DNA of 64,000 nucleotides, taken from positions 85,731 to 149,730 of the forward strand of contig CAMLBO010000002.1 in the NCBI GenBank assembly GCA_946478305.1, written 5' to 3'. A program made the translations under genes and the position numbers. The DNA is from an uncultured Enterobacterales bacterium. GTDB lineage: Bacteria; Pseudomonadota; Gammaproteobacteria; Enterobacterales; Enterobacteriaceae. A model generated the notes under the pieces. That model searched no databases. It saw nothing but the letters and a program-made list of their open reading frames with translations, and was not told the origin of the DNA. Of this stretch, positions 55,564 through 64,000 are shown one piece after another. Each line of letters opens with the position of its first letter. Positions within the stretch are counted from its first letter, which is position 1.

Positions 55564-56421
55564 TTAACGACGCGATGCGGTCAACATACCGCCCCGCGTT
55601 CCAAATAATACTGAGATAAAGAAAATAACACTGGCACTGAGAACAATCGCCGGGCCGGCAGGTAACGACGCATAGTAAGACCACACCAGGCCAACCACAC
55701 TGCTGATAACACCAATCACCATCGCACTTAAAAGAGTATGCGGTAGATCACGTGCCCAAAAACGGGCACTCGCCGCGGGCAACATCATCAGCCCCACAGA
55801 CATCAGCGTGCCCAATATCTGGAAACCAGCAACCAGATTGACAACTACCAGTGCGAGGAAAATTCCATGAATGGCTGCCAACCATTTGCCGGCGCTGACC
55901 CGCAGGAAGAGTGAGTCAAAGGATTCAATGACCAGTGCACGATAAATAGCGGCTAACACCAGCAGTGAAACAGTGGAAATAATGCCGACCATGATGATGG
56001 CAGAAGAGTCGATCGCAAGAATTGAACCGAAAAGTACGTGCAATAAATCTACGCTCGACCCTCGTAATGACACCAGGGTCACCCCAAGAGCCAAAGAGCC
56101 CAGATAGAAACCCGCGAAACTGGCATCTTCTTTCAATTGCGTCCGGCGGCTCACCAGCCCGGAAAGCATAGCTACCGCCAGGCCAGCAATAAATCCGCCG
56201 ATACCCATCGCGACCAATGACATACCTGAAATCAAATATCCAATGGCCGCACCCGGTAAGACCGCGTGTGAAAGAGCGTCCCCCACCAGGCTCATGCGCC
56301 GCAGTAACAAAAAAACGCCCAAGGGTGTGGCACTGATAGAAAGAGCCAGACAGGCAATGAGCGCACGACGCATAAAGCCGAATTCAATAAAGGGATCGGC
56401 AAGTAAATGGAAAAGCATCAT
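55564..56421 (-). CDS. metal ABC transporter permease (ABC-3 family)
   Basis: A 285-residue permease with eight or nine hydrophobic segments and the ABC-3 signature M-S-L-V-G-D-A-L-S-H-A-V-L-P-G (about 43-57). It forms the channel for the cation delivered by the binding protein. The start overlaps the ATPase stop by four bases (ATGA). The binding protein gene follows 25 bases later, so the operon order is peptide, ATPase, permease, binding protein. Confidence 0.92.
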   Translation of the reverse strand: MMLFHLLADPFIEFGFMRRALIACLALSISATPLGVFLLLRRMSLVGDALSHAVLPGAAIGYLISGMSLVAMGIGGFIAGLAVAMLSGLVSRRTQLKEDASFAGFYLGSLALGVTLVSLRGSSVDLLHVLFGSILAIDSSAIIMVGIISTVSLLVLAAIYRALVIESFDSLFLRVSAGKWLAAIHGIFLALVVVNLVAGFQILGTLMSVGLMMLPAASARFWARDLPHTLLSAMVIGVISSVVGLVWSYYASLPAGPAIVLSASVIFFISVLFGTRGGMLTASRR

Positions 56422-57158
56422 GATGCAGTGACCCCGGAAGCAAGGCTAAAAGTCTCGGTGGAAACGCAGGCATGCGTCCGGTTGGGGAAATGACTGAGTA
56501 CGTCGTCAGTCGTGCCCCAGATATTCCTTTCAGCGCTGAGATATAAAACCTGCGGAAAATGACGGGCTACCATGGAAATATCATGCAGAACCGCAATCAC
56601 CGTTTTTCCTTCGCGGTGCCATTGGGCAATCACTCTGAGCAACAGCTCAATAGTTTGGCTGTCAATACCTGTAAAAGGCTCGTCCAGCATAATCAGAGGA
56701 GCTTGCTGGATGAGCAGACGCGCAAATAAGGTGCGTTGCAGCTGCCCGCCAGAGAGATCACCCACGGGCGAATGCGCCATAGCACTCATGCCTACCGTAT
56801 CGAGTGCATCCGCCACTTGTTCTGCTGAGCGGCGGCTGATACCGCCAAATAGCCCGCTTTGCGGCCAGCACCCCATCGCAACCAGATCAAAAACGCTGAT
56901 GGGAAATGCCCGGTCCAGTTCAGCTTGCTGGGGTAAATAGGCCATACGCGGCACTTTCCTTGCACAGCCTGCTGCCTCAAAGAAGATCTTACCGTCGACA
57001 GCAACCTGCAAACCGGCGAGTGTTTTCAATAATGTGGACTTACCGGCACCATTTGCACCGATAATCGCAGTGAGAGAACCCGTGGTAAAACACCCATCCA
57101 ACGGTTTCGCCACAGCGCGCCGGTCATACCCGACTGAAAGTTGTTTAACTGAAATCAT
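56418..57158 (-). CDS. metal ABC transporter ATP-binding protein
   Basis: A 246-residue ABC ATPase of the zinc/manganese type. Walker A G-A-N-G-A-G-K-S-T about 39-47, Q-loop Y-L-P-Q-Q, signature L-S-G-G-Q-L-Q-R, Walker B L-I-M-L-D-E-P-F-T-G-I-D and switch His in V-L-H-D. The start at 57158 (M-I-S-V-K-Q-L) fits the family and overlaps by ATGA with the upstream 35-residue peptide gene. A longer start at 57188 is rejected. Confidence 0.92.
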   Translation of the reverse strand: MISVKQLSVGYDRRAVAKPLDGCFTTGSLTAIIGANGAGKSTLLKTLAGLQVAVDGKIFFEAAGCARKVPRMAYLPQQAELDRAFPISVFDLVAMGCWPQSGLFGGISRRSAEQVADALDTVGMSAMAHSPVGDLSGGQLQRTLFARLLIQQAPLIMLDEPFTGIDSQTIELLLRVIAQWHREGKTVIAVLHDISMVARHFPQVLYLSAERNIWGTTDDVLSHFPNRTHACVSTETFSLASGVTAS

Positions 57159-57262
57159 GGCAACGAAATAGCCCAATAAATGCCACACCAGAGTACCGCC
57201 AAAAGAATGATGGCAGCGCCACAGCGGGCAAGAGCAGAGAGAGTAAATAGCGTCTTGTGCAT
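57155..57262 (-). CDS. 35-aa single-span membrane peptide in the Zur operon
   Basis: A 35-residue peptide: a basic start M-H-K-T, an Arg13-Cys14 pair and one hydrophobic span (about 15-34) with two Trp and Cys26. GAGG lies 6 bases before ATG, and the stop overlaps the ATPase start (ATGA), so it is in position to be translated and coupled to the transporter. It is the first gene after the Zur box. No family is known to me. A long upstream extension of the frame crosses the Zur box and is not credible. Confidence 0.65.
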   Translation of the reverse strand: MHKTLFTLSALARCGAAIILLAVLWCGIYWAISLP

Positions 57263-57560
57263 TGAAAACCTCTTTATGTTATAATATAACATCACAAAAA
57301 TAATGCGATTACAAGATCCAAACTTGTAATCTTTCATGTCGCGAAGCCGCAACAACATTCAAACTCCCCCACATGCAGCAAAACACCTCATAGGTAACCT
57401 TAATGTCATTAAAAGGTAATCAAATATGAACTGCCCACAAAAAACCTATAAATCATGAAGATAAAAAAGGGATATAGCGCAAAAAAAATCCTGGTGTCGG
57501 ACACATTCCCAACAAAAATATGCAATAATATGATCAAGGCCATTTCACAGGGGGAGAAGC
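57263..57560. other. intergenic region with Zur box
   Basis: About 300 AT-rich bases between the metal transporter operon and the orphan gene at 57561. Apart from the Zur box at 57277-57291 and the expected promoters of both directions, no structure stands out. Confidence 0.5.
57277..57291. promoter_or_regulatory. Zur box of the metal transporter operon
   Basis: TGTTATAATATAACA is a perfect palindrome that differs from the box of rpmE2 only in the central base. It lies 15 bases upstream of the 35-residue peptide gene and 119 bases upstream of the ATPase. Confidence 0.92.
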
Positions 57561-57914
57561 ATGAAAAAATTAATCCCTTATGAAAACGATGGACAAGAAA
57601 TTTCCCTATCGTATTTACAGGATGTTATTGAAAAGCAGATTTCGGTTATCGAAGCGCTTTTGGTTGGCGATTTGAGTTATTACTCCGAAAATGCACAATA
57701 TACGCTTGGTTCATTGAGGGTGACGTCTATCACTAAGATGGGCAGAGACGCATATTCAATGGGTTATAAGTTTAAATGGACTATTTTTAACGGTTGCCTT
57801 GACATTAATGCTGAAGAATACACGACTGAGAAAGTCTCATTTATAGTCAAAACGCATGCGTTAGAATTTGATATTATTGATACAGAGCGCTCCGCCATGG
57901 CGGATGAATTGTAA
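57561..57914 (+). CDS. hypothetical protein, 117 aa
   Basis: Not recognised. A 117-residue, mostly alpha/beta soluble protein with an acidic helix at the start (about 15-35), a run of tyrosines, and beta-like stretches after residue 50. One Cys (about 79). Codons are AT-rich compared with the neighbours and the flanking regions are AT-rich too, so horizontal origin is possible. GGGGGAG before ATG is a strong ribosome-binding site, which makes it a real gene. It stands alone between the zinc module and tomB. Confidence 0.75.
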   Translation: MKKLIPYENDGQEISLSYLQDVIEKQISVIEALLVGDLSYYSENAQYTLGSLRVTSITKMGRDAYSMGYKFKWTIFNGCLDINAEEYTTEKVSFIVKTHALEFDIIDTERSAMADEL

Positions 57915-58156
57915 GTTTGAGTAATAGGTTTGCGCAAATTTAGTAACATGAATTATATTTAATATGTTGTCATCTTAATAAACCCTCTTTTCAACGTAAC
58001 ATTGTTAACTGTGTTAATTGTTGTTGAGTAGCAACAGATGTTTTAGTTTGTCGTTCAATGTATCTCGCTGTATGCAGTTATCCGTAAACCACCAAGTGTT
58101 GTTGTTTACTCACTGAGTGTTATCAACACCGAATAAGCCATTACGGAGGGGATGAT

Positions 58157-58525
58157 ATGGATGAGTACTCGCCTAAACGGCATGATATAGCGCAGTTGCG
58201 GTTCCTTAATGAAAATCTGTACGATGAAGGAATTGCAACGCTGGGGGACAGCCATCACGGCTGGGTTAACGACCCGACGTCTGCGGTCAATCTGCAACTG
58301 AACGAACTGATCGAGCACATTGCTTCCTTCGTAATGAGCTTTAAAATAAAATATCCTGATGACACAAACCTGAGCGATCTGGTTGAAGAGTATCTGGACG
58401 ATACCTACACCCTGTTCAGTAATTATGGAATTAATGATTCTGACTTACGTCAATGGCAAAAAACCAAGAAACGACTATTCAGAATGTTCTCAGGTGAGTA
58501 CGTCTGTACCCTGATGAAAACTTAA
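58157..58525 (+). CDS. tomB: Hha toxicity modulator TomB
   Basis: A 122-residue acidic protein (124 in E. coli). It opens with M-D-E-Y-S-P-K-R-H-D-I-A-Q-L and has N-L-Q-L-N-E-L-I-E-H-I in the middle. Cys117 corresponds to the conserved Cys118 that E. coli TomB needs for oxygen-dependent inactivation of Hha. It lies 48 bases before hha, the standard toxin-antitoxin-like pair. Confidence 0.95.
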   Translation: MDEYSPKRHDIAQLRFLNENLYDEGIATLGDSHHGWVNDPTSAVNLQLNELIEHIASFVMSFKIKYPDDTNLSDLVEEYLDDTYTLFSNYGINDSDLRQWQKTKKRLFRMFSGEYVCTLMKT

Positions 58526-58573
58526 GTAATACTTTACCCGCAGTAATTGAGATTAATAACGAAAAAGGCCATG

Positions 58574-58777
58574 ATGAACAAAATCGACTATTTGATGCGT
58601 TTAAGAAAATGCACCACAATTGATACACTTGAGCGCGTCATTGAGAAAAATAAGTACGAACTTTCCGACGATGAACTGGAGTTGTTTTACTCTGCAGCCG
58701 ATCACCGTCTTGCAGAGCTGACGATGAATAAGCTCTACGACAAAGTGCCCGTTGCCGTTTGGAAATTCGTACGTTAA
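58574..58777 (+). CDS. hha: haemolysin expression modulator Hha / YmoA-like
   Basis: A 67-residue protein, the size of Yersinia YmoA and five shorter than E. coli Hha. The core from [11 protein letters not shown] to N-K-L-Y-D-K matches YmoA almost without change. It binds H-NS and silences foreign genes together with it. ATG 58574 is taken, as AAGG is better spaced to it than to the ATG at 58571. Confidence 0.95.
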   Translation: MNKIDYLMRLRKCTTIDTLERVIEKNKYELSDDELELFYSAADHRLAELTMNKLYDKVPVAVWKFVR

Positions 58778-58796
58778 CGTTGTTCATAAATGTCTT

Positions 58797-58826
58797 CATT
58801 GGGCCGTTAATATTATCGGCCCAATG
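58797..58826 (+). terminator. hairpin after hha
   Basis: CATTGGGCCG and CGGCCCAATG form a perfect 10-base stem with a 10-base AT loop. GTTATTAT follows, a poor T tract. Likely terminator of tomB-hha. Confidence 0.65.
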
Positions 58827-58870
58827 GTTATTATGCGACCAGAAACATTCCGGGATCTTAACAGTTCCGT

Positions 58871-59818
58871 TTATTGAAACTCCATTCCCCCTTTCTTAAT
58901 TCCTTCCTGAAAAGTCTGCAGTAAAAATTGAAAACACTGTTCCGTTTGCGGGGATCGCAATGGTGCGGGTTTACGCATCATGGCTACCGTGCGGCTAAGC
59001 GTCGGCTGCTGCAAATGCACGACCATCAATTCATCATCATTGAGCGTTGCTGTATATAACTGCGGCAAAATTGCCAGAGCCAGCCGGGAACGCACTAACC
59101 CATACAATGTTTCCTGAAAATCGACACGATAACGGATGTTCAGATTGAGTTTGTGGCTCTCGATCAGCGACGTCACCAATCGGCTAACATTCCCTTTTAG
59201 AAACAGAGCAATAGGTCTTTTAGCCAACTGTCGCCACGGTAAATTATGCGCTTCTGCTAATAGATCATCTTTACGCATCACGACAACAAAAGGATCTTCA
59301 AGCAGCGGATAAACTCTCAGGCTGTCAGGTACGGTGCTATCAGTGGCACCAATACCGAAATCCAGCGCACCGTTATCCAGTTCAGTGAGCAGTGCGTCGT
59401 TAGTCAGATCATGAAACTCGAGGCGTATAGCAGGAAAATACTCCGAGATTAGCCGGGGCACCGCAGGGAACAGTAATGCACTGACTGATGGCACCAGCCC
59501 GATCCGCAATGTTCCATCCCCTCCTTGTTGCATAATTTGCTGTATATCTTCGAAAGCACTGTGCGCCACATTCAGTAATCGCTCAGCATGCGGCAAAATT
59601 GCCGCTCCCAGCTCGGTTAAAGTGACGACCTGTGCAGTGCGGTTAACCAGTTTCCCTCCTAATACTGACTCGATTTGCCGCAGCGCGCTGCTTAATGCAG
59701 GCTGGCTTATCGTCAGGCGACTTGCGGTTTCGGTGAAACTGCGCAGCTGAGACAAGGTAACGAAATATTGTATCTGTTTGAGGGATAACGCAGGCAGTCG
59801 GCGCCAGGGTTCAGACAT
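58871..59818 (-). CDS. LysR-family regulator divergent from adenine deaminase
   Basis: A 315-residue LysR protein. The winged helix is L-K-Q-I-Q-Y-F-V-T-L and T-I-S-Q-P-A-L-S-S-A-L-R-Q-I-E (about 14-55), and the effector domain with L-R-I-G-L-V-P-S begins near residue 104. It is divergent from the adenine deaminase and permease genes with 141 bases between, so it likely regulates purine base use. GGAAG precedes the ATG. Confidence 0.9.
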   Translation of the reverse strand: MSEPWRRLPALSLKQIQYFVTLSQLRSFTETASRLTISQPALSSALRQIESVLGGKLVNRTAQVVTLTELGAAILPHAERLLNVAHSAFEDIQQIMQQGGDGTLRIGLVPSVSALLFPAVPRLISEYFPAIRLEFHDLTNDALLTELDNGALDFGIGATDSTVPDSLRVYPLLEDPFVVVMRKDDLLAEAHNLPWRQLAKRPIALFLKGNVSRLVTSLIESHKLNLNIRYRVDFQETLYGLVRSRLALAILPQLYTATLNDDELMVVHLQQPTLSRTVAMMRKPAPLRSPQTEQCFQFLLQTFQEGIKKGGMEFQ

Positions 59819-59959
59819 AGCTTCCGGATATCCATTCTTAAGTAGGTAAACGTTTGCTCAGCATAACCCCTTCTTATAGAGCGATAAAATAAATCATCTG
59901 TGCAAAGCGCTTTCTGCTCCCTACATTAGCCAAATACTATCCCACTTACGGACCTTTCG

Positions 59960-61747
59960 ATGAACCACACTTCCTCAGCCACCGCCCTGCGCCAGCGTGC
60001 GGTGCAGGCCGCTTTGGGCAATATTCCTTTCGACCGACTGTTGCGCAATGCACGCGTTATTGACATGGTGACCGGTGAGATCCGCCATGCCGACGTCGGC
60101 CTGACAGGCAGCATGATTGCCAGCGTACATCCGTGCGGAAAGTTTACACAAACCGAAAACGTCGACGATCTGGAGGGAGCTTTACTTTCACCAGGCCTTA
60201 TTGATACGCACGTTCATATCGAAAGTTCACATTTGCCACCTGAACGCTATGCAGAGATCGTCGTCGCACAAGGCACCACAACGGTATTCTGGGATCCACA
60301 TGAACTGGCAAACGTTCTCGGTGTGGACGGCGTGCGCTATGCGGTGGAGTCCAGCCGTAACCTGCCGCTGAGAGTGATTTGCGCTGCCCCGTCCAGCGTC
60401 CCGTCTACACCCGGCCTCGAGATGTCGGGCGCTGATTTTAAAGGTCAGGAGATGGAAACCATGCTGAGCTGGCCGGAGGTCGCCGGGGTGGCCGAAGTGA
60501 TGGACATGCACGGCGTGCTCAATGCCAGCGACCGCATGCTGGAAATTCTGGATGCCGGTTTACGCAGTGGAAAATTGATTGAGGGCCATGCGCGCGGCCT
60601 GAAAGGCGCAGGCTTGCAAGCTTATCTCGCCGCCGGTGTCACGTCCGATCACGAACTGACTTCAGCAGAGGACGCTCTGGAAAAGCTTCGTGCCGGGCTT
60701 ACCTTGCAGATTCGTGGGTCACACCCCTATTTGCTGGCGGAGATTGTTACCGCCCTGAAAACGCTGCCACACCTCTCTTCGCAAATAACGCTCTGTACTG
60801 ATGATGTACCGCCCGACCACTTATTGGAAAAAGGGGGGCTGATCGCACTGATTAAGTTACTGATTTCCCATGGTCTGCGTGCAGAAGACGCCCTGCGCAT
60901 GGCGACATTCAATGCTGCACTACGTATGCAGCGCGCCGATCTCGGCCTGATTGCCGCCGGACGTACTGCTGATCTCATCGTCTTCGACTCTCTGGAAACA
61001 CTTAATCCGCTGCGGGTGTATGTCGCAGGCAACTGCGTTTCTCATCATGGCAAGTTATTGTTTAGCCCGAAAGCCGCCAGCGGCGTTACTCCGCCACGAG
61101 ATACTATGCGGATTTCCCCCCTGGCCGCCGCTGATTTCCAATTGCGGATCCCGGGCCTGAATAACGGCAAAGCGCGTCTGCGGAACATTAAAGGGGCACG
61201 CTTTACTCAATGGAGTGAAGTCACGGTTGATGTTCGTGATGGCATCGTGCAGATCCCCGCAGGCTTCAGCCTGATTTGGGTCAAACACCGTCACGGCCGC
61301 CACGACGCCACGCCGCGTATGGCACTACTGGAAGGCTGGGGAGAGTTGCAGGGGGCGATTGCCACCTCCTATTCCCATGACTCACACAATCTTGTGGTGC
61401 TGGGCCGTTCCCCGTCTGACATGGTAGTAGCGGCTAACCAGCTTATCGCCAGCGGCGGCGGCATGGCCCTGAGTCAAAATAGTGAATTATTGGCTCATGT
61501 GGCTATGCCGATTGCGGGCATGTTATCTGACCTGCCTGCTGTAGAGTTGGCTGAACAGTTCAGAAATCTGCGCGAAATGAGTGCCAAAATCGCCGAATGG
61601 GAGCCACCTTATCGCGTATTCAAAGCCATCGAAGGCACCTGCCTTGCCTGTAATGCCGGTCCGCATCTGACCGATTTAGGTCTGACTGACGGTGAGCGGA
61701 GGGAAATGGTCGACCCCATCCTCGAAATCTGGGAAGACCACGTCTGA
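59960..61747 (+). CDS. ade: adenine deaminase
   Basis: A 595-residue amidohydrolase of the bacterial adenine deaminase (Ade) family. The metal site begins with His84/His86 in D-T-H-V-H-I-E-S-S, then W-D-P-H-E and E-G-H-A-R-G, and D-D-V-P-P-D about 290. It converts adenine to hypoxanthine and ammonia. The purine permease follows 82 bases later, so adenine uptake and deamination are linked. E. coli has ade elsewhere on the chromosome. Confidence 0.95.
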   Translation: MNHTSSATALRQRAVQAALGNIPFDRLLRNARVIDMVTGEIRHADVGLTGSMIASVHPCGKFTQTENVDDLEGALLSPGLIDTHVHIESSHLPPERYAEIVVAQGTTTVFWDPHELANVLGVDGVRYAVESSRNLPLRVICAAPSSVPSTPGLEMSGADFKGQEMETMLSWPEVAGVAEVMDMHGVLNASDRMLEILDAGLRSGKLIEGHARGLKGAGLQAYLAAGVTSDHELTSAEDALEKLRAGLTLQIRGSHPYLLAEIVTALKTLPHLSSQITLCTDDVPPDHLLEKGGLIALIKLLISHGLRAEDALRMATFNAALRMQRADLGLIAAGRTADLIVFDSLETLNPLRVYVAGNCVSHHGKLLFSPKAASGVTPPRDTMRISPLAAADFQLRIPGLNNGKARLRNIKGARFTQWSEVTVDVRDGIVQIPAGFSLIWVKHRHGRHDATPRMALLEGWGELQGAIATSYSHDSHNLVVLGRSPSDMVVAANQLIASGGGMALSQNSELLAHVAMPIAGMLSDLPAVELAEQFRNLREMSAKIAEWEPPYRVFKAIEGTCLACNAGPHLTDLGLTDGERREMVDPILEIWEDHV

Positions 61748-61829
61748 AAGCAGCCTCAAACGGTGTCATTAAAACAGTGATAGCAAATGCAACATCATAA
61801 TAAACAGATTGTTTCAGGGAGTTTTCATC

Positions 61830-63179
61830 ATGACTGACAGTTCTATTAAAAGCGTGGAAAAGACCCGCGGAGAAAGCTGGCTACAGCGACGCTTTAAACT
61901 TCATGAACGCGGCACAAGGGTAAAAACTGAGTGTCTGGCAGGCATCACCGGTTTTCTGGCCGCAGCCTATTTACTGGTGGTGATCCCCGGGTTGCTGGCC
62001 ACCGGGGGTATCGATAAAGGTGCCGCCACAACCGGCGTGACCTTGGTATTTGTGCTTGGTTCCTTACTCATGGCCTTCTATGCCAACTTACCTTTTATGG
62101 TCGGCCCTGGCATAGGAGGTTCTGTTCTGGTTGGGATCACGCTGGCCGGTGACGGTATCAGTTGGCCCGTTGCACTGGGTATTGCCTGCTGGTCGGGTAT
62201 TCTATTTTTCGTAATGACCGTTTTTGGCCTGCGCGAAGTGGTCACGCGTTCAGTGCCTCAGTCAATCAAGCTAGGGTTAACGGCGTCCATCGGAATTTTC
62301 GTGGCATTACTGGGTTTTCGTAATGCAGGTTTGGTGCTGGCTAATGCCAAAACGCATGCACTGGCCTTAGGTGATTTCACCGCCCCTGGCGCGCTGATCG
62401 CCCTGCTAGGTTTGCTGGTCGCAGTCGGTTTGCAGGCGAGAAATATACCGGGGGCCATCCTGTGGGCGATTCTTTTATCCACGCTGGTCGGTATTCCGTT
62501 TGGGATCACTCACCTGCCGCACCAATGGCTTGCCCTTCCTTACTCAGTCAGCCCGTTATTGGGCAAAGTTGACCTGATCGGTGCCATTAATATTGCGTTT
62601 CTGCCGTTTTTATTTATTTTCTTTGCTTCCGAATTTTTCTCGACCATGGGCACCACACTGGCGGTCGGTGGTGAAGCGGGTTTGCTGGATGAACAAGGCA
62701 ATATGCAGCATATCAACCGCCCGTTTATGGTGGACTCCATCGCTGCCGCGCTCGGGCCCATCGTGGGTATTCCGGCTGCCACCGCGCTCATTGAGTCTGC
62801 CGCCGCTGCCGAAGCGGGAGGAAAAACCGGACTGACCGCACTGGCGGCTGCGGTAATGTTCCTGCTGATGCTACTTTTTACGCCGATTGCACTGATGATC
62901 CCTAAAGAAGCCACCGCACCAGCACTGATTCTGATTGGTCTGAATATGTTCAGTGGGTTACGCAAAGTGGATTTGGCAAATTTCACTGATGGTTTGCCGG
63001 TTTTGATGATGGTGATGATCACCCTGATTTCTAACAGTTTTGGTACTGGTATCGCTGGCGGTCTGCTGTTTTACATCATTATTAAAGTGGTGGCGGGCAA
63101 AGCACGCGAGGTACCGCTGGGGTTATATATTCTTGCGATCCCACTGGCGTACTATTTCACTACGCTGGTACATCATTAA
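61830..63179 (+). CDS. NCS2-family purine base permease (AzgA/AdeP type)
   Basis: A 449-residue transporter with about twelve to fourteen hydrophobic segments. The AzgA-like start T-E-C-L-A-G-I-T-G-F-L-A-A-A-Y, the motif F-F-A-S-E-F-F-S-T-M-G-T-T-L near residue 265 and S-A-A-A-A-E-A-G-G-K-T-G-L-T near 325 place it with adenine/guanine/hypoxanthine proton symporters. The start at 61830 follows AGGGAG; an ATG at 61809 is rejected. It probably imports adenine for the deaminase. Confidence 0.93.
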   Translation: MTDSSIKSVEKTRGESWLQRRFKLHERGTRVKTECLAGITGFLAAAYLLVVIPGLLATGGIDKGAATTGVTLVFVLGSLLMAFYANLPFMVGPGIGGSVLVGITLAGDGISWPVALGIACWSGILFFVMTVFGLREVVTRSVPQSIKLGLTASIGIFVALLGFRNAGLVLANAKTHALALGDFTAPGALIALLGLLVAVGLQARNIPGAILWAILLSTLVGIPFGITHLPHQWLALPYSVSPLLGKVDLIGAINIAFLPFLFIFFASEFFSTMGTTLAVGGEAGLLDEQGNMQHINRPFMVDSIAAALGPIVGIPAATALIESAAAAEAGGKTGLTALAAAVMFLLMLLFTPIALMIPKEATAPALILIGLNMFSGLRKVDLANFTDGLPVLMMVMITLISNSFGTGIAGGLLFYIIIKVVAGKAREVPLGLYILAIPLAYYFTTLVHH

Positions 63180-63294
63180 AGGCTATAGCGGGTAGCAAAA
63201 ACAGGGTGCGGCGATCGTGCCCTTTTTTGTGCGCAGAAAAATACGTTGAGAGAAATATACTGGGGATAGGAAGGGAAACGGGTATAGCAGAAAT

Positions 63295-63407
63295 GGTGGA
63301 GGCCCTGCCAGCTACATCCCGGCACACACGACGCCTGCTGCGGCTGCTTCCTTCCGGACCTGACCGAGTTAACAAGTTAGTGTTGCGGGAGAACCAACAG
63401 GGCCCCC
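63295..63407 (-). ncRNA. ffs: 4.5S RNA of the signal recognition particle
   Basis: On the minus strand a 113-base RNA begins GGGGGCCCTGTTGG and ends with the complementary GCAGGGCCTCCACC. The apical domain contains GGTCAGGTCCGGAAGGAAGC, the Ffh-binding loop with its GGAA tetraloop and symmetric loop. Long-range pairing and length match E. coli ffs (114). Confidence 0.97.
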
Positions 63408-63605
63408 ATTGTCATTACTGGCTTTCGTCTCTCTACATAAGAGAAGCGGAAGCGGTCTGCATTATCAGGGATGACCGTTCTAAAAGCAAGGTAAGCGCCG
63501 ACGACCGTTGTTTTCTTATACAACCCTCCCTTCTCCCCCGCCCGGTAAAAACTTTATGAAATCAGGGATTGCGGCATAATGAAGCATTAACACTGAGGAG
63601 CAACC

Positions 63606-63914
63606 ATGTCGGAGACAGATACTTTTCGCCAGCGCGTCTATCAGATAATCGCGGCCATTCCGTCGGGCCAGGTCACCACCTATGGCAACGTGGCGCAGCT
63701 GGCCGGTTCGCCGAGGGCTGCGCGCCAGGTAGGGGGGGTGCTGCGAAAATTACCTGAAGGAAGCTCACTGCCCTGGCACCGGGTCATTAACCGCCACGGA
63801 GAGATATCCCAGCAGGGCGAAGATTTCAAACGTCAGCGGCAGGCACTGTTATCGGAGGGGGTCATGTTCGAAAACGGACGTATTGATCTGGAAAAATATG
63901 GCTGGAAGTGGTGA
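63606..63914 (+). CDS. ybaZ: alkyltransferase-like protein (Atl)
   Basis: A 102-residue protein with the DNA-binding domain of O6-alkylguanine transferases. The active-site P-C-H-R-V is P-W-H-R-V here (Trp57), so it cannot transfer alkyl groups. Members bind alkylated guanine and direct it to nucleotide excision repair. GAGGAG precedes the ATG. ffs lies upstream on the other strand, as in E. coli. Confidence 0.95.
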   Translation: MSETDTFRQRVYQIIAAIPSGQVTTYGNVAQLAGSPRAARQVGGVLRKLPEGSSLPWHRVINRHGEISQQGEDFKRQRQALLSEGVMFENGRIDLEKYGWKW

Positions 63915-63922
63915 TGAATGCC

Positions 63923-63952
63923 AAAAAAAAACACCGCCGTGGCGGTAATGCT
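63923..63952 (-). terminator. terminator of a minus-strand gene at the window edge
   Basis: ACCGCC and GGCGGT form a short GC-rich hairpin, with nine T after it on the minus strand. A possible gene end (TGA at 63968-63966) lies 14 bases upstream, suggesting that the next gene, beyond the window, is on the minus strand. In E. coli ybaY would be near. Confidence 0.6.
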
Positions 63953-64000
63953 GATCGTTTAAGGATCAGTTGACCGATCCGGTGGCTCGTGTAAAAAGGG

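Noticed and set aside
63966..64000. C-terminus of a minus-strand gene (ybaY?) at the window edge
   Set aside because: Only about 11 codons are visible and more than one frame is possible, so no gene is called; only the terminator is listed.

Overview
This is chromosomal DNA of an enterobacterium. Most of the window follows the Escherichia coli ybb/yba region gene for gene: argU, folD, ybcJ, cysS, ppiB, lpxH, purEK, ybbP, ybbA, tesA, ybbO, cnoX, qmcA, ybbJ, cueR, ybaP, ybaK, fsr, ybaL, gsk, hemH, adk, htpG, recR, ybaB, dnaX, apt, ybaN, priC, rsmS, mscK, acrRAB, tomB-hha, ffs and ybaZ. The Hha protein is closest to Yersinia YmoA in my memory, and some gene insertions are unlike E. coli, so a Serratia/Rahnella/Ewingella/Rouxiella-like member (Yersiniaceae sense) is likely. 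The genus cannot be fixed by reading alone. No phage, insertion sequence, integrase or CRISPR array was seen. Two ERIC repeats are present.

Layout. 1-3.3 kb: tail of a YetF-like DUF421 membrane protein, a large unrecognised cysteine-free protein, a DUF333 lipoprotein and yagU. 3.6-8.9 kb: a complete chbBCARFG operon for chitobiose uptake and breakdown, with a CRP-like site upstream. 9.0-19.5 kb: argU tRNA, an L-2-hydroxyacid dehydrogenase not found here in E. coli, then housekeeping genes for folate, tRNA charging, lipid A and purine synthesis, and the ybbP/ybbA exporter. 19.5-25 kb: tesA, ybbO, cnoX, qmcA-ybbJ, cueR with its operator, a stand-alone CopZ-like protein where a copA ATPase would be expected, and ybaP. 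25-33.5 kb: ybaK, fsr, ybaL, a small P-loop protein, gsk, hemH and adk.

33.6-37.6 kb is the most interesting accessory segment. Four tightly packed genes lie between adk and htpG: a PP-loop ATP pyrophosphatase, a Nudix hydrolase, an aminotransferase-like protein and a DMT exporter. A GcvA-like LysR regulator is divergent to them. The set looks like a small pathway that activates, builds and exports a metabolite, but its product is unknown. 37.7-49.5 kb returns to core genes, including htpG with a clear sigma-32 promoter and dnaX with a programmed frameshift site.

49.5-57.3 kb: acrR and acrAB share a perfect AcrR palindrome. They are followed by a zinc-starvation module: zinc-free ribosomal proteins L31B and L36B behind one Zur palindrome, and a metal ABC transporter behind a second. 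A 35-residue membrane peptide is translationally coupled to the front of the transporter operon. 57.5-64 kb: an AT-rich orphan gene, tomB-hha, a LysR regulator divergent from adenine deaminase and an NCS2 purine permease, the 4.5S RNA and ybaZ.

Start codons were moved inward wherever homologue length and ribosome-binding sites favoured it. All homology statements come from recognition of the sequences, not from database searches.
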